From assembly GCA_030430495.1 (NCBI GenBank), contig JAUIKM010000038.1:1-55482 (forward strand): a stretch of 55,482 nucleotides of DNA, given 5' to 3'. The stretch is from a bacterium. Lineage in GTDB: Bacteria; Bacteroidota; Ignavibacteria; Kapaibacteriales; UBA7675. Position numbers and translations under genes: made by a program. Every line of letters begins with the position of its first letter. The stretch's first letter is position 1. Positions 51,022 through 55,482 of the stretch are shown piece by piece. Below the pieces are notes generated by a model, which searched no databases, was not told where the DNA came from, and saw only the letters and a list, made by a program, of their open reading frames with translations.

Positions 51022-51882
51022 TCAAAAAACAGCGCCAAAAAAGGCATCCAGAATCAGTATGCTGGCGGCCGAAAGCGTAAAGGAACGCACGGTGCTCTGC
51101 CCGACGCCCTCCGCCCCGCCGGCTGTTTGAAAACCAACGTGACAACCGATTATTGCCGTCACGCCGCCGAAGACAAATGCCTTGAAAAGGCTGAGAATGA
51201 TTTCCGACAACTGAAAATAATAGGCAATCGAGTCGAAAAATGCCACGGCGGAGAAGTCGAACTTGAGCGAGGTCAGGATAAACGCGCCGGCAATGGCCAC
51301 CACGTTGGAAAAAACCGCCAGCACGGGCATCATGGCCAGGGCGGCCAGAACGCGCGGCATGGCCAGATAGCGGTGTTTATCGATTGCCATCAGTTCAAGA
51401 GCGTCGACCTGTTCGGACACCTGCATCGTGCCGATCTGCGCCGTGATTGCCGCACCGACGCGGCCGGCGATAACGAGAGCCGTCAGCACCGGAGTCAGCT
51501 CGGTAAAAATGACCGTCGCGACGGAACCGCCGATGAATGGCTTGGCGATGCCGATCAGGTTAAACTTGGCAAAGAGATTTGTCGCCTGCAGCGCGGCAAT
51601 TGCACCGGTAAACGACCCGATCAGAATGACCAACGGCAGGGAGTCGGCCCCGACGATGCCCATCTGTTCCAATATCAGTTTGCGGTCGCGGAAGATGCGC
51701 GGCAGGTAGCGCACGACGTGTCGCGCCAGGAGAACTATCTGGCCGAACTCAGCGACAAAACCAAGAATTGCGCGGCCGATACGGGCAATAATTTCCAGTC
51801 GGACCTTCCCCCACGCCTCAGTCTGTCCGGCGTGTTTAAAACGTGCGCAGCGTCCAAACAGAACGCCGCCGAATAGAATCAA
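51022..51882 (-). CDS. mlaE: MlaE-family ABC transporter permease (phospholipid transport)
   Basis: About 286 residues, an integral membrane protein of the MlaE/YrbE family, which with an ATPase and an MCE protein moves phospholipids between membranes. Family blocks are AILGFVAEFGQIVLLARHVV (about 34-53), ILIGSFTGAIAALQATN (about 86-102), the FTELTPVLTALVIAGRVGAA stretch with TAQIGTMQVSEQVDALE after it (about 125-162), and the C-terminal VTAIIGCHVGFQTAGGAEGVG. No ATG or GTG is in frame at a sensible place after the luxR terminator; I used the TTG at 51882. MlaF and MlaD are not adjacent. It is the first gene of an operon with trmB and aat. Confidence 0.88.
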   Translation of the reverse strand: MILFGGVLFGRCARFKHAGQTEAWGKVRLEIIARIGRAILGFVAEFGQIVLLARHVVRYLPRIFRDRKLILEQMGIVGADSLPLVILIGSFTGAIAALQATNLFAKFNLIGIAKPFIGGSVATVIFTELTPVLTALVIAGRVGAAITAQIGTMQVSEQVDALELMAIDKHRYLAMPRVLAALAMMPVLAVFSNVVAIAGAFILTSLKFDFSAVAFFDSIAYYFQLSEIILSLFKAFVFGGVTAIIGCHVGFQTAGGAEGVGQSTVRSFTLSAASILILDAFFGAVF

Positions 51883-51971
51883 CGCACAAAAATACGCGCT
51901 TGAGGCTGAATATCCCAGCCGGGAAATCCGCGGCCGAACGGGGCCGCACAAAAGCAGGCGCGGGAACAAAC

Positions 51972-52003
51972 AAAAAGAGGGGATGCGCACTGGGCGCATC
52001 CCC
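51972..52003 (-). terminator. Rho-independent terminator after the LuxR-type gene
   Basis: On the minus strand GGGGATGCGC (51994-52003) pairs perfectly with GCGCATCCCC (51979-51988), with a five-base loop, followed by TCTTTTTG. It lies 36 bp past the regulator's stop codon and separates it from mlaE. Confidence 0.92.
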
Positions 52004-52038
52004 GGGATGCTGCGGGGCAAATGACCGAATCAGTCATC

Positions 52039-52710
52039 TCAATTTGATTCAATCACGCCGGTTCGCAGCGCATATCGTATCAGGTCGGCGTGGTCGCGCA
52101 AATGAATTTTTTCCATGATGCGCGCGCGGTGGCTGGCGACCGTCTTGATGCTGATTTTTAATCTGGCGGCGATGTCGCGGGTCGCCGCGCCTGCCGCCAT
52201 CAGCGCAAACACCTGGTGTTCGCGCCGCGACAACATGGCTCGTGGCGACCCCTGAACGGGCGCAACCGAGGGGCTGTGATCCGCGAGTAGGGAAGCGCTG
52301 GTGTATTCTCCGCTCAGGAGCCGCCGAACCAGGTCTGTCAATCGGCGCGTTCCTGCACGCCGATTGAAAATGATATCCGCGCCGGCTTGTCTGGCCAGGT
52401 CGTCAAAACCGGCCTGGGCACAGTTGCCAAGTGCAAGTATTCTGAGTTTCTCCGTGCTCTCATCCGGCAGGTCGAGTACAAGTGTTTTCAAAGTTTTGAG
52501 GAGTTCAAGTCCTGCGCCCCAGGGCGCGCCGACGTTGACGATACAAATGCGCGGCAGTGATTCTGCGCGGTCCGCGGCAAAGATCGCTTGAAGATCGGAC
52601 GCGTTGCCGGCGCAGCGCACCCGCACGCCAAGCTCGCCGGCAAGCAAAAGTTGCATTCCCACCCGCGATATACCGGCGGGATCAATTACAAGCACAGTAG
52701 TTTCCAGCAT
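52039..52710 (-). CDS. LuxR/NarL-type regulator with degenerate receiver domain
   Basis: A 223-residue protein. The N-terminal ~125 residues fold like a response-regulator receiver (TTVLVIDPAGISRVGMQLLL), but the phosphorylation site is Asn59 (ICIVNVGAP) instead of Asp. The acidic pair near residue 10 is D-P, and the usual Thr/Ser and Lys positions are not conserved. The C-terminal LuxR helix-turn-helix (about 158-215) is intact: LSRREHQVFALMAAGAATRD, then IAARLKISIKTVASHRARIM. It is thus a pseudo-receiver regulator unlikely to use phosphotransfer; there is no histidine kinase gene nearby. Its own terminator shows it is monocistronic. It is divergent from the XRE gene. Confidence 0.87.
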   Translation of the reverse strand: MLETTVLVIDPAGISRVGMQLLLAGELGVRVRCAGNASDLQAIFAADRAESLPRICIVNVGAPWGAGLELLKTLKTLVLDLPDESTEKLRILALGNCAQAGFDDLARQAGADIIFNRRAGTRRLTDLVRRLLSGEYTSASLLADHSPSVAPVQGSPRAMLSRREHQVFALMAAGAATRDIAARLKISIKTVASHRARIMEKIHLRDHADLIRYALRTGVIESN

Positions 52711-52793
52711 AGTCCGTGTTCCGCTTTATTGTGAAGAGTTGATTCCGGCCGCCGCCGGGCCGCTTACAGCGCAGATCAGTGAGTCAACAACAA

Positions 52794-52880
52794 CGCCGAC
52801 AATCCCCCCGCCCTCAGGAGCACAGAATTCAGTGCGGCTCCCCGACTGCTTTTACAGCAGGGGCGGGAGGATTGTCGGCG
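52794..52880. repeat. Long inverted repeat (20-bp arms) between divergent regulators
   Basis: CGCCGACAATCCCCCCGCCC (52794-52813) and GGGCGGGAGGATTGTCGGCG (52861-52880) are complementary at 19 of 20 positions. The 47-base interior contains a further nested hairpin (GGAGC...GCTCC, 52817-52841) with CAC/GTG continuation. No T tract or target-site duplication is evident. It may be a structured leader RNA, a regulator-binding cruciform, or a tiny MITE-like element. Confidence 0.85.
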
Positions 52881-52992
52881 GGTGCAGCAGCAATATCCGG
52901 TGTACAATGGGGCGCGATTCCCATTTGTATGCCTTCCCCTGTGAATGTTCACGAGCACAAAGTCCTGCGCGCCGCCACTGCTTTGATAAAAC

Positions 52993-53021
52993 TTGCTTTT
53001 GCATCGCTTTTGATGTAAATT
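52993..53021 (+). promoter_or_regulatory. Weak candidate promoter for the XRE/UmuD-like operon
   Basis: TTGCTT (52993-52998) and TAAATT (53016-53021) are 17 bases apart, with 3/6 and 4/6 matches to the sigma-70 consensus. It lies 83 bp before the XRE start. The consensus of this organism's main sigma factor may differ. Confidence 0.25.
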
Positions 53022-53080
53022 CGTCCGCAAATCGTTTTTCTCAATCGCTATGCAGCAAAATTAATCTCGAAAGAGATAAC

Positions 53081-53125
53081 ATGCAAGCACAAAATTCACT
53101 GCTATGGCAATTGGCGCACGTTTAA
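53081..53125 (+). CDS. Possible 14-codon leader peptide overlapping the XRE gene start
   Basis: An ATG at 53081 opens a 14-residue frame (MQAQNSLLWQLAHV) that ends at TAA 53123-53125, so it overlaps the XRE start codon at 53104 in another frame. AAAGAG precedes this ATG at a sensible distance, whereas no ribosome site precedes the XRE ATG. Ribosomes finishing the leader could reinitiate at 53104 (translational coupling). It could equally be chance. Confidence 0.3.
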   Translation: MQAQNSLLWQLAHV

Positions 53126-53688
53126 GAAAGTACCGCGGACTTCGCAGCATCAAGCAGTACCAACTGGCACAAGCGCTGAATATCTCTCAGGGCTTCCTCT
53201 CGGAGGTCGAACAGGGCAAAAAAATTCCCGGTGGAGATATTCTCCGTTCTCTTAAGACGAAGTATCCCGAGATCAATCTCAATTGGTTGATTGCGGCGGA
53301 AGGCAAGATGATTGTGCAGGCCGCCTCGGACCTCCAGGAGGCGGAACTGTCCGCCCAGATGCAGCAGGAACTGGAAAAGCTGCGGCGCGAAAATGAACGT
53401 CTGACGGCCAAGATTGAAGCCCTGACGGACGTTTTGATTCAGCGGCAATTCGACGATCGAAAGCTCGTCATGGACAAACCCGCGGAGCTGGACAACGAGC
53501 CAAAGGCGGAGTCCCGCGCCGGCGGTTCCGCCCGCAAGGACGACAAATTGGAAGTTTTGGACGTCGAGGCTATTTCCCCGCAAACAATTCCGGCGCTGAC
53601 GCCGCAAATCATCGAAACACTGGTGGCGCTGGCCAAAAACAGCAGCCAGTTCCTGGAACAAGTAGGTGGTACCCATGAAGGTAGTTAA
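53104..53688 (+). CDS. XRE-family helix-turn-helix regulator with coiled coil
   Basis: A 194-residue protein. The HTH_XRE-like domain is residues 3 to about 60 (IGARLRKYRGLRSIKQYQLA, then ALNISQGFLSEVEQGKKIPG), ending in the NLNWLIAAEGKM typical of phage-repressor-like proteins. A coiled coil follows at about 78-112 (LSAQMQQELEKLRRENERLT). A variable charged linker and a short helical C-terminus with TLVALAKNSSQFLEQV complete it. It lacks the S24 peptidase half of CI/LexA-type repressors. That activity is encoded by the next gene, which overlaps it by 14 bp, so the pair looks like a split repressor (inference). Confidence 0.88.
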   Translation: MAIGARLRKYRGLRSIKQYQLAQALNISQGFLSEVEQGKKIPGGDILRSLKTKYPEINLNWLIAAEGKMIVQAASDLQEAELSAQMQQELEKLRRENERLTAKIEALTDVLIQRQFDDRKLVMDKPAELDNEPKAESRAGGSARKDDKLEVLDVEAISPQTIPALTPQIIETLVALAKNSSQFLEQVGGTHEGS

Positions 53689-54124
53689 AATCATCGACTG
53701 TAACCCCGAAACCGAACTGAACATCACCATGTTCGGCCACAGCATTTCCGCCGGGCAGCCGACGCCCACTGAGGGATACACGGAAGGCGCGATTGACCTG
53801 AACAAACACCTGATCCGGCACCCGCGCTCGACGTACTTCGTCAAGGTCAGCGGCGACTCGATGGTGGACGCGGGCATCAGCAACGGCGGTATACTGATTA
53901 TCGATTGTGCGGTGGAGCCCTGCCACGGCGACGTCGTCATCGCCCGTCTGGACGGCGACCTGACGGTTAAACGCTACGAGATTCGACCCGAGGGCGAATA
54001 CCTGGCGGCTGAAAATCCGGCTTACCCGGACATTCTGATCACACCGGAATCCGATTTTCAGATTTTGGGTGTGGCGATTCATGTAATTCACTCGCTGTCG
54101 TCTTCACACGGCATGAATCTTTGA
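53675..54124 (+). CDS. UmuD-like S24 family autoprotease
   Basis: A 149-residue protein closely resembling UmuD. It has a self-cleavage-type site Ala26-Gly27 in HSISAGQPTPTEGY, then AIDLNKHLIRHPRSTYFVKV. Catalytic Ser62 is in VSGDSMVDAGIS and Lys99 in DLTVKRY. Each is two positions later than in E. coli UmuD (cleavage at 24-25, Ser60, Lys97). No umuC polymerase gene follows; the next gene-like signal is over 1.3 kb away. AGGTGG lies five bases before the ATG at 53675, and the start overlaps the XRE gene by 14 bp. It may process the XRE partner, or partner a distant UmuC. Confidence 0.9.
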   Translation: MKVVKIIDCNPETELNITMFGHSISAGQPTPTEGYTEGAIDLNKHLIRHPRSTYFVKVSGDSMVDAGISNGGILIIDCAVEPCHGDVVIARLDGDLTVKRYEIRPEGEYLAAENPAYPDILITPESDFQILGVAIHVIHSLSSSHGMNL

Positions 54125-54172
54125 CTTCCACCTTTGCCGGTTAAACACAAGAATCAATCGCAAGAATTGAAA

Positions 54173-54199
54173 CGGGCGAACCCTAAAAACGTTCGCCCG
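54173..54199 (+). terminator. Terminator after the UmuD-like gene
   Basis: CGGGCGAAC (54173-54181) pairs perfectly with GTTCGCCCG (54191-54199) around a 9-base loop, followed by CTTTCTGTG. The T tract is weak, but the position, 49 bp after the stop, fits. Confidence 0.65.
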
Positions 54200-54360
54200 C
54201 TTTCTGTGTTGCCTCAGTTTACAGCGGACAGAAAACTTCACTGGTACTTTTTCTTGGTGTCCCGGGATTTCAAGGAGTTGTGATTGGAAACTTTTGGGCG
54301 GCGCCTGGAGTAGGGCGCTGAATTGCATTGTTCGCAGCCATTGACTATTCAGCTGCGATT

Positions 54361-54712
54361 TTTAAACAACGACTATTTTGTTTCGACTGTTGACAAAATC
54401 TTCCTGACGTCGACACTTTGCTTTAACATTTTGACAGCAAATGTTGGCACCGACTGTTGACGTCAACGTCTTGACGTCGACGCTTGACATTGACTGTGGA
54501 CAACAACTGCTGGCTTCAATTGTTAACTTCTACTCTTGATTTCATTTTTTTCGTCGTCGCTTGCCTTCAACATTTCGACAGCAGGTGTTGACGCTGACTT
54601 CAGACTTCAACTGTTAAATTCCGCTCTTGGTTTCAGTTTCTTGTCGTCGTCGCTTGACTTCAACTTTCGGGAAGCAGACGTTGACGCTGACTGTTGACGT
54701 CTACTGTTGGCC
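54361..54712. repeat. Degenerate direct repeats of about 91-93 bp, rich in TTGAC
   Basis: CTTCAATTGTTAACTTCTAC from 54514 recurs as CTTCAACTGTTAAATTCCGC from 54605, and the following CTTCAACATTTCGACAGCAG (54564) recurs near 54657 as CTTCAACTTTCGGGAAGCAG. A third, more diverged copy starts near 54430. The block is full of TTGAC and GTCGAC words, including the palindrome GTTGACGTCAAC. No gene is supported. Confidence 0.6.
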
Positions 54713-55475
54713 AACGAGGCATGACTACGAGAACAATATTGGCGATTAAACAAAAGCGTGCATTTGGCAGGAGTCGTCGGGCGCTGTGAAGTTGAAACAG
54801 CGCCCAGGTTAATAGACAAAGAGTTTCAAGTTTATTGAGGGTTTAATGGTTCTTTGAGTGAAATCAATGGGCGCCATCCCGCCGCCGCCGCCAGAAAAAT
54901 CAAACCGCAATCCATGAACCGGCCGTCCGGCGCCAAACCCCAAGGGCTCCCGGATTCAGACGGCCTGCTACCTCCACCACCTCGAACGGCGTCCCGTTCG
55001 CATTTGCAACATGCAATCTTTTGCGGCTCCCCCTCCGAATAATAAACTGATCGTAGCAATTTTCGTGATTAAACGCGCCACTTTGACGCCTGAGCGGTCG
55101 CGTTCTCATGGAAACACCGTCATGCGACGACTTTTATAACAAGGTCGCACACTGATGTCTCTACGCTTGTTGTGTGGTTCAGCTGCTCCGGGCTGAATAC
55201 TGCCGGCCTGCACTTTTATTTACCGAGGATAAATTATTTCCTTGACTTGCGATACCAGAAGGCCCAATTTGCACCCGAAACAGTGTCTTCCATTACATCA
55301 AGAGTGGAAGTGTTTTTTGCATCTGAGGCCACTCTTCGAATGAAATCTCGGAACACAGCAACCGCCGCCACACCAGTGCTCCAGGCCGGCGTTGCGACTT
55401 TTGGCAAATCAGTCATTCAAGAGGAATTGCACGGTGACCGCACTCTGCTATCCTCAAATACCTGGAGAAATTTCC
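54713..55475. other. Gene-free interval at the right end
   Basis: About 760 bp with no supportable gene. A 60-codon open frame on the minus strand (55234-55416) has no ribosome site and no recognisable product. TTAAAC-type words occur at 54747, 54845 and 55067. The A+T content is higher than in the coding blocks. Confidence 0.45.
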
Positions 55476-55482
55476 ATGATTA
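55476..55482 (+). CDS. Possible start of a gene cut off by the window end
   Basis: An ATG at 55476 has GGAGAAATTTCC before it (GGAG eight bases upstream), a good ribosome-site arrangement. Only two codons are visible, so nothing can be said about the product. Confidence 0.3.

Noticed and set aside
55234-55416. 60-codon open frame on the minus strand near the right end
   Set aside because: It has no ribosome site and no recognisable family, and lies in an A+T-rich, repeat-flanked region. Too weak to call.

Overview
The window looks like chromosomal DNA of a Gram-negative bacterium from the Bacteroidota/Chlorobiota/Kapaibacteriota side of the FCB group. The evidence is: two secreted proteins with C-terminal domains of the type IX secretion sorting type, two very large GAF proteins of a kind common in Bacteroidota, a type III glutamine synthetase, a Pycsar-effector-type membrane protein and several outer-membrane lipoproteins. 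G+C is by eye in the high fifties, and many genes lack a clear Shine-Dalgarno sequence. I saw no tRNA, rRNA, CRISPR array, insertion sequence, integrase or prophage block. The phylum assignment is an inference from gene content.

Layout. 1-680 is gene-free and holds an 84-bp tandem repeat array. 680-6696 (minus strand) carries trmO, a UPF0173 hydrolase, an exported OmpA-like protein, a crotonase and a secreted subtilase. 6916-9671 (plus) is an Lrp/AsnC regulator followed by glutamine synthetase III, ending in a textbook terminator. 10035-17281 holds malate dehydrogenase, an SDR, a MORN-repeat protein coupled to a DUF2520 protein, an arsenite methyltransferase and a secreted esterase; the last two are separated by a 79-bp duplication. 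cysS follows on the minus strand. 20152-25642 is the stress module prkA, a small basic protein, yeaH and spoVR. 25721-33183 is a mixed stretch: hydrolase, ClpP-like protease, HAD/menorin-like fusion, endonuclease V, membrane protein, radical SAM protein and phytase-like lipoprotein.

33293-41125 (all minus) contains an ECF sigma factor, a membrane-anchored anti-sigma-like protein with a predicted beta-barrel tail, a lipoprotein and two tandem GAF paralogues. 41330-52710 (all minus) is a housekeeping and envelope block: ppk1, sixA, HD-PycTM protein, PBP1A, OmpA/PD40 lipoprotein, aat, trmB, mlaE and a LuxR-type regulator. 53104-54124 (plus) has an XRE regulator translationally coupled to a UmuD-like peptidase. 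The right end (54125-55482) is gene-poor and repeat-rich.

Themes. Many genes concern the envelope and stress: the sigma/anti-sigma unit, PBP1A with an OmpA lipoprotein, MlaE, PrkA/YeaH/SpoVR, PPK/SixA and the UmuD-like protein. The most unusual non-coding signal is a dispersed word, TTGTTTGTCA. It occurs eight times exactly, and two copies form a 13-bp inverted repeat between convergent genes. Several start codons were moved from the longest frame because of ribosome-binding sites, terminators or family alignment; each case is explained in its entry.
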